From the NCBI GenBank assembly GCA_002751075.1, contig NAOQ01000771.1, forward strand, positions 1 to 30,189: a stretch of DNA of 30,189 bases. The letters are read 5' to 3'. The DNA comes from Ichthyophonus hoferi (taxonomy: Eukaryota; Opisthokonta; Ichthyosporea; Ichthyophonida; Ichthyophonidae). The position numbers and the translations under genes are program-made. This document shows positions 10,201-22,300 of this stretch, one piece after another. Within the stretch, counting starts at the first letter, position 1, and the number at the start of each line of letters is the position of its first letter. Under the pieces are notes generated by a model, which was given only the letters and a program-made list of their open reading frames with translations, ran no database searches and had not been told where the DNA came from.

Positions 10201-12401
10201 TTTGTATTGTTACTCACATCCCAGACAACATTAAAAATTCCAATGAACACTATTTATATTCAGTTTAAAGTAAAAAAAAGCCGAAGATTTTCCCTAACAT
10301 AATAATTAGAGTTGATGATTTGGCCCTAATAGACCTTTAATGGAGCAGTTCCATTGGTCTGGTGGGTCAGCGTATAGGGACCCTTCCATAGATAAGGCTT
10401 GTAGACTGATAACATTAGAGCCATAGTTATAATTAGAATACGATAAAAACAAACCAATAGCAGTAGTATGTTTTTAGAGTTCCGTCGATTAAGACCGTAT
10501 TATTATGATGCCACCTGGTTTGATATCACCCGAATAGGGTTAGCTCTCATGCTATCGTAGGGGCCATCTGTCAGCCACTAGGATACTATTCAAATATTTT
10601 CTGTGGATCCTTGAAGAGGTAAAGAATAAAGTCTTTCAGTTTCAATACATCTCATTTTATTATATAAAAATAGAAAACATGCCTTCTTATTGATCGGCAT
10701 AAACAATTATTCCTACATAAAGCACAGTTACCCAACCATCAGAGCATATATATGGTAAGGATTGATTGTGATGCACAAATAACAATATAAAAATTAGATA
10801 ACAAGTCCGCCATTTCTCCCGCAAACCTTACTAGTGAATGTAGCATGCTGTTGTAAGATACTATTCACTCTTTCCCATGTATGTCTTAGTTTGAAGCAAG
10901 CGGGCCCTTAGTGGGTCTTTAGCGATTGGAATCTATACTTCCTCTTGAAGAGCAGATGCAAGATCATAACGCTACACGTGAGCATTTTTAGTAGATCTGG
11001 TTGGTCAAACGTAAAAGATTATTCCTACAATACAATGCATACACCAGAGCTTTAATTACGTTGATATATGTTAAAACAAACTTAAATGACCCAGGTCTAC
11101 TAGTTAGATTGATATAATCATCTACAGGTTTATTACAGGTTCATGGTAATCGTTATCTTGTAGACAGTAATTTGAAAACAAGAATACCAGGTACCAGTTG
11201 CATTGGAATATTCAGCCAACCTGTCCATCAAGACTCTTTCTTTAAGAATTTTACAGGCAAGCTGTCACAGACTACATCTAGTCTACTATGGAGCACAAGG
11301 TTATATTTTACTTTGACAGACCCATTGTATCTTGTGAAAATATATCATATTATGAATTGTACTTATGGTTAAATTATGACAGCTTTCAGTTTGTGTTCTT
11401 ATGCTGTCATATATAACTAGTATATGTTGCATATTCAAGTGGTGGTTTGATTATTAAATAACAGATACTTGATATTTTTGTTTGTGTTAATAAGCATAAT
11501 AGGTTTACAATGTAATTTACCCCTCTATAGGGTTCCAGTATATATATATAGCACATAAGTTTCTGCTTATATGTTAATTTTATGAAACAAAAAATATATT
11601 CTAGTGATTATGGCCTGTTCAGAATAATAAGAAGAGACAGGAACGTTCTTCTAACTTATATTCGTTTTGAGAGAGAGAGGGAATACCAAATTTATCAGAA
11701 TCTTATATTCCCCGTATTTGTATGTGCGGGAGCTGGTCGACCCAGGCCTATCTTAACTACTGTAGTTTACATTTATACTCGTCCCATTTCTAGGCTGGCT
11801 CTTTAGCCATCGATCTCATTGGTGTAGCGACTTGTATAATTATGTGTTGACAAATCAATCCAAGAGGCTGAAAGATTACGCAATTAAATCATTATGCAAC
11901 TAAATTAATTTTGAGCCTTATTAATTGAGTAGAAAATTAAGTCATCAAGTACTTAAAACACAAAATTATTTTACAGAAGTTTACAAATATGAAGTGAACG
12001 AAAATTAATCTAAATCAAATCATGAGGCTATAGTTTGGAAAGTTTACCTAATCTAGGTAAAATATCATGGATCAGAGGATAAACCAGGACTCGGCTATTA
12101 TAGTTAGATTGGGAATTGGCTTAGTCTTGGGAACTGCCTTGGAATTAGAAAATCTACCACCAAGCCACTGTTTACATTGAATGGTTAAGATGAAATTACC
12201 CTTGTCTATGTGTAATTGATAGGTAGGTAATTAGCAAGGCAGACCAGTCCGACTAATATAGCTAGCTCTCATCTAAGCTATCTATATAGGCAGATGAAAA
12301 ACTTCGGTTTGACTAGCTTTCTGTAGTGTACGTCAAGGAAAAACAAAATAACATTTACATTTTAGGATTGCGACTTGGTTGAGACAATACAATTCTAGCT
12401 A
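10201..12401. other. Gene-free stretch
   Basis: No exon I can support apart from the exon-like fragment at 11619-11810. There is a short hairpin, TATGACAGC with GCTGTCATA, at about 11377-11413, without a run of T after it. Pentamer ATTGG/CCAAT counts here are close to background. Confidence 0.4.
11619..11810 (+). pseudogene. Exon-like fragment related to 25927-25995, family unknown
   Basis: An open frame after an acceptor-like CTGTTCAG encodes RIIRRDRNVLLTYIRFE and continues to a stop near 11806. The first 22 or so codons align without gaps, except one codon, with RILGRDRNVPVTCTLLEG at 25.9 kb, which also follows an acceptor-like AG. The pattern of a polar turn, then V.VTC, recalls a strand of an immunoglobulin-like domain, but the fragment is too short to prove it. 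I see no flanking exon, so I treat it as a decayed exon. Confidence 0.3.
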
Positions 12402-12490
12402 GAAACCTGTTAATTGTAAAAGAAAGGCGATTAGTTTTACAACTTCAAATAATTAGTCAGGAAATGTAAAGACAGATAGGCAAAGGCGGA
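12402..12490. repeat. 89-bp sequence repeated on both sides of the gap, left copy
   Basis: Identical base for base to 13072-13160. The next four bases (CTGA) before the N run differ from those after the right copy (ATGT). Confidence 0.95.
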
Positions 12491-12494
12491 CTGA

Positions 12495-13071
12495 NNNNNN
12501 NNNNNNNNNNNNNNNNNNNNNNNNNNNNNNNNNNNNNNNNNNNNNNNNNNNNNNNNNNNNNNNNNNNNNNNNNNNNNNNNNNNNNNNNNNNNNNNNNNNN
12601 NNNNNNNNNNNNNNNNNNNNNNNNNNNNNNNNNNNNNNNNNNNNNNNNNNNNNNNNNNNNNNNNNNNNNNNNNNNNNNNNNNNNNNNNNNNNNNNNNNNN
12701 NNNNNNNNNNNNNNNNNNNNNNNNNNNNNNNNNNNNNNNNNNNNNNNNNNNNNNNNNNNNNNNNNNNNNNNNNNNNNNNNNNNNNNNNNNNNNNNNNNNN
12801 NNNNNNNNNNNNNNNNNNNNNNNNNNNNNNNNNNNNNNNNNNNNNNNNNNNNNNNNNNNNNNNNNNNNNNNNNNNNNNNNNNNNNNNNNNNNNNNNNNNN
12901 NNNNNNNNNNNNNNNNNNNNNNNNNNNNNNNNNNNNNNNNNNNNNNNNNNNNNNNNNNNNNNNNNNNNNNNNNNNNNNNNNNNNNNNNNNNNNNNNNNNN
13001 NNNNNNNNNNNNNNNNNNNNNNNNNNNNNNNNNNNNNNNNNNNNNNNNNNNNNNNNNNNNNNNNNNNNNNN
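12495..13071. other. Assembly gap (577 N)
   Basis: Run of N with no sequence information. The contig ends on its two sides share an identical 89-bp sequence, so the true gap may be zero or negative. Confidence 0.99.
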
Positions 13072-13160
13072 GAAACCTGTTAATTGTAAAAGAAAGGCGA
13101 TTAGTTTTACAACTTCAAATAATTAGTCAGGAAATGTAAAGACAGATAGGCAAAGGCGGA
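13072..13160. repeat. 89-bp sequence repeated on both sides of the gap, right copy
   Basis: Identical to 12402-12490 and begins at the first base after the gap, which is typical of two contigs that overlap but were not merged. A recent tandem duplication is the alternative. Confidence 0.95.
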
Positions 13161-15032
13161 ATGTAAGTCACACTCAGAGGGCTCTCATTTAAGGTAAGAC
13201 TTGGCTGAGCTATCTAATAATTGTAGGGATTCTTATATATCTACGCTCAGTAATAGGCTAGTATCTGTTTCCAATAATCAAAATATATAATTGGACTTAT
13301 ACAGAGATTGCCAATATAGCAACACTGATTTGTCATCTTAACGGATATCTACAAACATACACACGCCACCTAAGAAAACTAGTACGATTTAGAAGCATAC
13401 TCCTGTCTTGTCATTAATGTACTTAATGATTATCAAGGCAGTATTACCAATTAACCAATAAAAAGACGATGAAAAAAGTATCTGGAAAACAAGTATTGCC
13501 TTGTACAACACTAAATGTGAAAGCCCACAGTGAAGGCAATAATCTATTTACAAAAATCATGCAAAGATAGAATGCAAAGTTTAACATTTTTTATGAATTG
13601 AATCAAATGCCCTAAGGTAAATTTAATAAATAGCATCATAGTTATATTGTCTGGCTAAAGTTATATATATATTTGTTTTACAAATTTCACATCTTCTCCG
13701 GCCATGTTTAGCATGCCATGTGAGAATATAATTCAAGTTATTCCCTCTACATTTCTTCAGTAAGCCAGCCTGTATGTAGTTAGACTGTTAAGTATTTACA
13801 GTCAGACTCTATGTATAGTGTGCTCCAATGGACTGGATTAGGGCTAGTTCTGGTGTTTCTGACTTTAATGTCAAAATTACATTGCAAAATTGAATGCACT
13901 ACATATATAAATATTAAATATAAATAAATACGCAATTGGAGCAAAAAGTTACTATAAAAATATGAAAGCTGCAAGAGACGTTTTTATCCTATATCTACTA
14001 TTGTGGATTTTTAAAACAGTTAAGTGCAGTATCTTGTTATTCCTTCATTGTAAAAGCCAGTTTTCCAATATTTCAAAAGTTAGTCAAGACATTAGTGCCT
14101 CCTCCAGGGCACGAGGATATGGCATATGATATATCTACAAACATTACAGTCATGATTATCATAACCAACTCCTAGTCTATCGTATTCATTCATGGATAAG
14201 TCAATCAACGAGTATTATAAACAGATGCTTTGATAACCTGGCTGCACGCAATTGCTGATAATCATAAACGCAAAGCGGTACCAAACCTTTATATATATAT
14301 AGATGCTTGACATTGTAAATATTTTCATTTATTATGCATACACGGGTAGAGGTCACCCCGGGGAGCACTCACTTAAATTTAATGCAAGTTAGAATCATGG
14401 CCAAGTTATCCAGGATAATTTCTATTGGTTGCAACGAAGCTACTCTGAAAGAAACATAATAACTTCTCCCACATTAATAAGATAATTAGATTATATTAAT
14501 GAACTATTAAATTACTCCCATCATTATATTTTTAGTTTATACAGGTAATTTTAAATAATTGAATAGTCCAGATACAAGTGTCCTGCACCCCTTAGCATCA
14601 TTCAATAATAATCAATTCCTTATTATTTCAATGTCATTTAATTCAATAACAATAACGTACACCAATGTACAAATCCCATATTGATTCAAAAAAACAATTG
14701 GCTAGAATGGAAATATTTAAAATTCATCACCATCATGAGCTGTAAAGACTCCCAGATGCATGGCCAAAGCTGTAGTACTATAGTAGTAATAGCCACAGAG
14801 ATAATCCGACCCAGCTTACGGTAATTATCAAAGTCAATGCATATAGCGTCATACAATAAGCTATCTAGAAACGATGAGCAGAGCTAGCAAACGCGGGGTT
14901 TATTTCCACTTAATGTTATAGAGCATTGAAATTATTTACCAGGAAACCACACATCCTTCTTGCAGACAGGGCCTACAAGGTATTCCAATATTATCCTACT
15001 AGCACATCCCATACTAAAACTAACATAGACTA
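13161..15032. other. Gene-free stretch downstream of TMEM18
   Basis: A+T-rich sequence with no exon I can support; the short minus-strand ORF at 13780-13974 has no recognisable content or splice signals. AATAAA on the minus strand occurs near 14.9 kb and could serve as a distal poly(A) signal for TMEM18. Confidence 0.4.
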
Positions 15033-15481
15033 TAGGGTATTTTAAAAATATATTGAAAGATTTTCAAAATATGTTAAAAAAAATTATGCTTTTTAATCTT
15101 CAAAATATTCTATAAAAACCAAAAACAAAAATAGGATATTTTTTTAGCTTTGAAAAGATAAAATTAAGCTAACAGTTATTATAATTTAAAATTAATCATA
15201 ACACTGAACTCATGTCACGCCGTACAAAAGCCCAACAAAATGAACGGTGACGTGAAAGAACCCCGGTAATTGCTGCATATATGCAATTTTGGGGAAAATT
15301 AAAATTCTTATTTTGAAGATTGAAAGGTATAGAATTATAGTGCGGGAGATCATTGGTTTTGATTGAAGTATTAATGCACCTTCTATTCGTGTTGTTTAAA
15401 AATTATAAAAATTCAAAAAAATATTTTCAGAATTTGTTAACATACTTCCAAAATCTTCTAACATGTTTCCACAATACCCTG
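15033..15481. mobile_element. Tc1/mariner-like MITE, 449 bp, abutting the TMEM18 stop codon
   Basis: The left end TAGGGTATT and the right end AATACCCTG form terminal inverted repeats that continue for about 45 bp at roughly 70-75% identity (for example AAGATTTTC against AAGATTTTG, then ATGTTAA). TA dinucleotides flank both ends (15031-15032 and 15482-15483), the target-site duplication of the Tc1/mariner superfamily. There is no transposase ORF, so it is non-autonomous. The interior (15098-15210) aligns with 26951-27058. Divergence between the ends suggests an old insertion. It carries ATTAAA on the minus strand at 15097-15092 and so may supply the 3' UTR of TMEM18. Confidence 0.8.
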
Positions 15482-15487
15482 TAAACA

Positions 15488-17881
15488 CTATTGTGTCTTC
15501 TTTTCAGCGGGGGCTACTCCTTCCTTATTGTCCTTTGCCACCTGTCTTACCATGGCTCGTATCTGGCATTTCTTCATTTGCACCAGCAGGGTGAATGCAG
15601 TACATAGCCACAGGATCTAAAAACACACCAAGGGTTAGTACGCTGTTGATGTGCCATTACAGATAGGAGAGGAGAGTAAAGTCATTGGCTGTCTCTCTCC
15701 CACAAACAGGTACATTGGTTAAACAAAGATGATGCAGATAACGGGCAGATTACTATTATTAGAAATAGTGTTGGTGTCACGATTTGGGTAATGGCTAGCA
15801 AGGCAATGAAATAAACGGACCAATAGAGACACAGGAGGGAGCTGCAGGCAGACTTACCGTCATGAGCAAGAGGTTGATAATGAGAGGAAGAGTGTAGATC
15901 ATAATAAGAAACACACCTCCCTTGTCAAAGTATTGTTCTTGGGCAAAGCTCTGAGGGTGCATAGTCAGTACCTTCTACGGGCTGTCTGCCCTTCTTACCC
16001 CATGACAACAACCACTAGCTGTTATTTTAGATGCTTACCTTCCAGTTTTGGGCCGCCCATTGGTTAAGGTATTCGGTTGTATAAGCCATACCCGCTGTTC
16101 AATTGGCATAAAGGGCAAAGAGGAAGGGGCAGGAACTAATTACTATTGGCAGTAGTGAAGAGAAGAGAGTGTACTATCCAATAGAATCGCCTTAATATCA
16201 ATAAAAACCAATGAACAACAACACCAACAAGTAGTATGATTGGTAAGCTTTGATCCCAGCCGGATATACCTCTATAGTTACCAATGAAATACAACAGATA
16301 TATAGAAGTATATCTCCATCAATAGGGATTGAATATTAATTATCTCGTACAGAGATGAGTGGGAAGAATAAAAAAAGACAAGGTTAATACTGAATTACAT
16401 GATACTCAGCCAAACAAAACATGTCTAAAAAAAACAGCCTATCAATAACGTGCAGTAAAATGAATAATTATCATATCAATAGGGCCGACGATTGATTCAT
16501 GATTTATCTACATACATACATACATACCTAAAAAGAGGAACAGGCCTGTCTGGAAGTTCAGCCAGTGGCGGGTTAGCAAGATAGTTACCATGCACACTAC
16601 GTGGAAGAAGAAGAGGCCAACCAGCCAGGACTCATCCAAGGGCAACTGCACAGAGCAAGTGATAAATAAGGATAACCAATAGTGATATATGTGCATACAT
16701 ATGATGTATATGAGAAGGTAATCAAATCATCCTAACAAAGTATTGCTATCGTGATTGCTAAGGAAACTCGATGGCGTATTTATTGTAGGTATAATGGAAA
16801 CAACAACAAGTATTAAATTATAATCAAACAATGCAAGAGGGCAAGAGGGCTTGTGGGAATGATTTTAAGAATGATAATGAGAATAGTTTGGAGGATAAGG
16901 AGAAAGCTTCAACAGTGATAATAAATAGTTGTATCGCCTTCCTCCTCCCTCTCTCTCTCTCTTGCTCTCTCTCCTTCCTCTTTTCTCTTTTATGGTTATC
17001 ACGCAGCTTACCTTAAATACCACTTATATTATAGCCAATCAATTCAGACAAGTACCCAAACAAATCTTCTCACACATATACTAAGATATGGAAGGAGAAA
17101 AAAGGGTAGAAGTAGTAAATAATAAAAAGAAAAGGAATAAAGACAGAAGGCCCCTGCCTACATTATCCACCCCTACAAGATCTAGTGATATTAATAACCC
17201 TACTACTCATTAAGCTATCCAAACAGTGCTTCACTGTTAATGGACATTAATCTTACTACACTATTATTATATTATCCCACATAGTTCTAAGAATTTTATG
17301 TTAGAGCCTACAGTAATGGTGGAGTATAGTATAGTATCAACCCTAACTGTATCTCATTATCACATTATCAAATTCATCTAGTATATAAAGTGTTGTAACT
17401 AATGATATTACTACTCCCTACCTATGGCCTGTACCCTACAGCCCCGGTCTATACTATTATCCTTCTAGTATTCTTTCTCTTCTGATCTCTACGGTAATAC
17501 AATAACCCAGTTTCTCTCTCTCTACACCTTTGCAATCCTATTACCTGTCTCTCTCCTATGCACCTCTTCATTAAACATATATAATCCAGCAATAATGTAA
17601 AACTATTAATGCCTGTTTACCAAGAATTCACGCTAACTGCCCAGGTCCCTTCCTTTATATCCCACTTGGACATGTCTTACCCTCCCCTCCCCCTTCCCGC
17701 ACACGCACTAATATGATGTAGTAGACCACCTCTGGTAACCAACCTGACTCGTAAACATTTTGACCTGATGAATAAAAGGTTCCACCTGGCCCTGAGGGGC
17801 CCCCCACTCCCACACCTCTCTCATTACCCCGTCAAAAGTGACTACTAGGTCATTCCAATATCCTATAAGGTCGAGGTCCAT
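15488..17881 (-). CDS. TMEM18: TMEM18, nuclear-envelope transmembrane protein
   Basis: TMEM18 is a small multi-pass protein of the inner nuclear membrane, linked in mammals to body weight; its biochemical role is not settled. Exons: 17881-17744, 16645-16528, 16094-16039, 15950-15858, 15616-15488. They join in phases 0, 1, 0, 0 and give 177 residues (human 140). The match is strong: DESWLVGLFFFHVVC (50-64) against EPWLMGLATFHALC; FLFLAGMAYTTEYLNQWAAQNWK, split here as FLFLAGMAYTTEYL and NQWAAQNWK (82-104), against VYCAEYINEAAAMNWR; QEQYFDKGGVF (108-118) against KYQYFDSRGMF; then IINLLLMTILWLCTAFTLL. Predicted membrane segments are near 53-71, 77-93 and 116-150. The C-terminus is longer than in human and ends basic (AEKKTQ). 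Within the last exon ATG|GTAAGA is a good donor, so an alternative shorter exon is possible. The stop lies seven bases from a MITE. The first donor is CAG|GTTGGT. Confidence 0.93.
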
Positions 17882-18627
17882 GCTGCCACTCTATGAAGTT
17901 GATGCTGTACAATGTTATATGTAAGATAAATATAATAGACAAGATACACACAATATATATTCATGTAATATCTTTTTAAATACACCCATTATTTATATTA
18001 CTTATTTGTTTTGATAGAATGGATTTAGTTGGGTATCAGCGCACCCAATTTAATGTCAGGATATTTAATGGTATAGCACGCATCGATTAAAAGCATTTGA
18101 AAGCTACTAGCAATATGTCGGTATTGGATTGGTTCAGATTAGTTTTGATTTGCGGAAAGTAGGCAGTCGTTTAGAAGAGATAAAGGCTATAAAACCATAT
18201 AGCCCAGTCAGAGAAGAGGGTTCTTGAAAATAAATAAACATACGTACCTAATAATTAAAATAATACTATCAATATATTATGTAGTACCATACACCTAATA
18301 ATAACAAATCATATATAGTATCATATACCTAATACTGACCTAGTTACATATAAAGACATTTGCCCCTATATGTAACAGCTTCCTCTCCTATACTGCACCT
18401 TCAATCCTACTCTTTCTTCCCATAAAGACAGCAGGTAATGAGGTGCTACCAAGATAGGAGATACATAACTAGCCTATAGATATTATACTATATTTAGGTG
18501 GTTGCAACAAGAGCTACCATTAGTGCTAGATATATGTATGGCTTACTATCTTAAGAGAAATGGGATGATACGCCTCGATACAATAATTGTATCTACTGTG
18601 ACCACATTGATATTGCATGTCTCTCTC

Positions 18628-19006
18628 TATACTATACCATGCTATACTATACTATACCATACCGTACTCTATTTTACTATACTGTACTATATCATACTAT
18701 ACTATACTATACTATACCATACTAAACTATATTATATCATACTATACCATACTATACTATACTATATCATACTATACTATACTATACTAGACCATACTAA
18801 ACTATACTATATCATACTATACCATACTATACTATACTATATCATACGATACTATACTATACTATACTATACCATACTATATCATACGATACTATACTAT
18901 ACTATACTAAACTATACTATATCATACTATACCATACTATACTATATCATACTATACTATACTATACTATACCATACTAAACTATACTAGATCATACTAT
19001 ACTATC
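18628..19006. repeat. ACTAT pentanucleotide array, about 380 bp
   Basis: Tandem ACTAT units with regular variants ACCAT, AAACT and ATCAT. The variants recur in the same order (ACCATACTAAACTAT, then ATATCATACTAT) at spacings of roughly 60-130 bp, so there is some higher-order duplication within the array. Confidence 0.95.
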
Positions 19007-19363
19007 CTCTGTAGTGAGACTACCAGTGATACCCCCGGTGTACGACTGATAAAAATCAATTTATTAATGCCATTGCATCTAGCCAATTAGCACCTTCCTT
19101 TATCTTAGCTAATGTATCTAGACCTCTCATTAACATTTTTCAAAGGAATAGAGCAATATTATTGGGTTATGGAAATTTAACACGGGTAGATCTAAAGCGT
19201 AATCTCCAGGGGTTCACATAGACACCGATACATCAGCTAATGACATCACAGATCTATCTATCTATAACGAATGGTATTTATTATTGGCTATGAGACAGCC
19301 CTAATCATGATGCTGTAGTAAGACCTTAACTAATATACAATACATGGCATCCCTATCTCATTC

Positions 19364-19369
19364 TTTATT
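19364..19369 (-). terminator. Candidate poly(A) signal of JTB
   Basis: AATAAA on the minus strand, starting 18 bases past the JTB stop codon. A second AATAAA lies at 19282-19277. The near one would give a 3' UTR of only some tens of bases. Confidence 0.5.
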
Positions 19370-19386
19370 CTCCCCCCTGTCTCTAT

Positions 19387-22300
19387 CTATGCATTTCCAA
19401 TCTGCCGCTGTATCCTATAGTACATTCTGGAGCTCAAGATGCGTTGGCGCCACCCCACCACAGCCGCGGAGGCAACGAAGAAGCCCAGATTTACCAGCTG
19501 CGATAGGATGAAGGAAATAGGTTAATAAGAGGGATAGACTATAGGGTTATAGGGTTATTCTTCCTTTATCCTATTTTTTAGAATTATTTCCTTTTCCAAT
19601 CAGGTCTCTTCTCCTTCCCTCCTATAGGACTAGGCCTCCACCCAATCTTATTATTGGTCTAATATCTTGTAGTTATGTATTTAAAGACACACGAGTAGCC
19701 GTATCATTCACGTGCCGCAGGATTATACACCCCAGGATGGACACATGTTAAAACTGGATACACAGGGTAGGCTATATATAGAAGCACTTATGTAATTATT
19801 TATATTAAAATATGATTCGATGTAGCTAACCGTCCACCAATCATTATTTAGCGATTCTATTAGCTCCAAACACAATCTTATCCACAAAAATCACACGCCT
19901 TCCATTGGTAGAATCTAATCTAAACCTTATTCAATTGATGAATCATACATAAGGCCATGGCTTATTGGCAAGGTTCTCCAACCAAAATCAAAAAGAGCCT
20001 TGTTTATATTTTAAAATAAAACAATAAAATCAATCCACACAAATCATTGCAATAAGCTAATCAACCTTCATCCTATGTGATCTCCAATCATATCTCTCTT
20101 CATATATCATAATGCCTAGAAGGTGTCAGAAATACACAGGTAAAACTGAAAGGGTCAAGAACTAATGGGAAAAGTCCAATACAAAAGATTCACAACTGAC
20201 AAGGTGACAACTATAATAAGCCAATAGAATCATAGAATGGAGAGGAGGGGATATACCTCGAAGACTAGAAGCGAACGACCAGTAGCAACCGTCTCAGGGG
20301 TACAACTAAAGGAGTAAGTTCAGTTAGCTGATTGGCCAATGTTTTTAACATGCCCCATGACCCAATGATCTCCCTTCATCTATATTTAATAGCTATATAC
20401 TACACCATCTATTTGGTGGACCATGCCCTGTCCAATAAAATATGCTTACTATAAATAGCCCGGGATTTACCAACTAATAGTCAATCATTTAATAAAAGAT
20501 AGCCAATAACCAAAGGGTGACAGTGACAGTCAAACAATAGTTCAGATAGAGCCAATGGACAAAGGACAAATGATGGTAAGGTAATCTATCACAGGAAGGG
20601 GGAGTTTAAAATGGACCTTTAGTACAATCAGAACAAAGCAATACCTATAGATATGATACAGAGCGAATGAAAAATATATATTATATATTAATAGTTAGGC
20701 TAGTCGTTATTCTATTGGAGACAGGTACTGTACCTAAAGACTATTAGTTAATAACACTCAGTACCAAAGAAAAACGGGTGGCTTATAAAATATTAAATTG
20801 TAACCAATCCTGCTATATGACTCATGGCAGTACTCTGAAGAGTCATACTTATTTCCACCAATCAACAGCAAGATACCCTACGACAACATGTGGGTGCTAT
20901 ATATATAGAGCTAATAGGAAGGGGGTATGGCCATAATAGGGTATCGTTCATTCAACGAATGGCAAGACACTATCTAGGACAGGGGTGAGTGATGCTATAT
21001 ACAAACGTATCATTGGGCCTATGATACAGCTACCAATGGGAATGAACCGAGAACTCACCTCATAGCAACAGGCAAGTTTGTGGAATCATCTACCCTTGGA
21101 CACTGTATAGACTGCTTGTACCCTGTTCGTTTACATGCAGGAGAGTCCTTTTGTAATTGGAGGAGGTTTATAAATATAACAAGGTATTGGTAGAAGGAAT
21201 AAGGTGGGTGAATGAGATAGAGCAATAGTAAAGAGCGATGGGAAGGGTTAGGGGTGTGATTGGAAGATGAGTTTATGGATGTGGGTGGCAGCAGTAGGAA
21301 ATATCTTACATGTTAGTTGCCTAGCAACAGATTGTACACGGACACAGGAGTATGTATATAGTCGGTTATCATATATGTTTTTAAGAGAACGTGATGCAGC
21401 ATAGATGAGGGAAGAGAACAGATGTGATTGGAAGAGGCCCTTCATTGACCCTTGATGCGGACCAATCATAATGTTCATATACACCAATAGGAGCGTGATA
21501 ATGCAGGTGATTGGATAGCTGTCACATTTTTATGGCCACAGTAAAACCCATCCATGAGAGATAATAAGATAATATTAACATGACATTCTACCTATAGGAG
21601 GGCCACCCAGGGGACAGATAGGGATAGGATAGGAAGGAGAGGCAGGAAGAGGGTTGGCAGGCCAGTTATATTATATTATATTGTAGTGTTAGTGTAATGT
21701 GTTGTATTAAATTGTAGTGTATTGTATTGCATTGTAGTGTATTGTATTGAATTATAGTATATTGTAGTGCAGTGTGTTCTGTTGTAGTGTATTGTAGTGT
21801 ATTGTAGTGTAGTATATTGTAGTGTAGTGTATTGTAGTGTAGTGTATTGTACTGTATTGTACTGTAGTGTATTGTGGTGTAGTGTATTGTAATTTAGTTT
21901 ATTGTAGTGCAGTGTATTGTAGTGTAGTGTATTGTAGTGTATTTTATTATATTATATATTGTATTGCAGTGTAGGATAGTGCATTGCATTTTATTATATT
22001 GTATTATATTATAGTATATTCCTTATAACTCTATAGAAGGAGTGTGCATCCACCAAATAAAATAAGCATCCTTCTCCTACCATAAAACGAAATATATACC
22101 CAACCAGTGCCTACCTCAGTCATATTATTACAGGGTTCACAGGAGCCAGTAAGAATGCATTGGCATGTACCAGCTTCTATACACAGGTCATTGGCCTGGG
22201 TTAGGGTAATGCTTTCAATGTTCTCCACGAGACTCCTAATGGTTGATATATTAAGTAAGATACATACCCATGGTGTGTGTAGTAATAATAGTAAAAGAAT

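Larger units (their letters stand above)
17882..19386. other. Spacer between JTB and TMEM18
   Basis: The two genes lie on the same strand about 1.5 kb apart, so this spacer should hold the TMEM18 promoter and the JTB 3' end. A quarter of it is an ACTAT-type microsatellite. I see no further exon; the plus-strand ORF at 18502-18990 is the microsatellite read in frame. Confidence 0.5.

Noticed and set aside
11377-11413. Hairpin TATGACAGC / GCTGTCATA as a terminator or structured RNA
   Set aside because: A nine-base stem with a long loop is expected by chance in 30 kb, and no adjacent gene would use it.
18502-18990. Plus-strand ORF of 162 codons rich in Tyr, Ile and Leu
   Set aside because: It is the ACTAT microsatellite read in frame; a pentamer without stop words stays open by nature.
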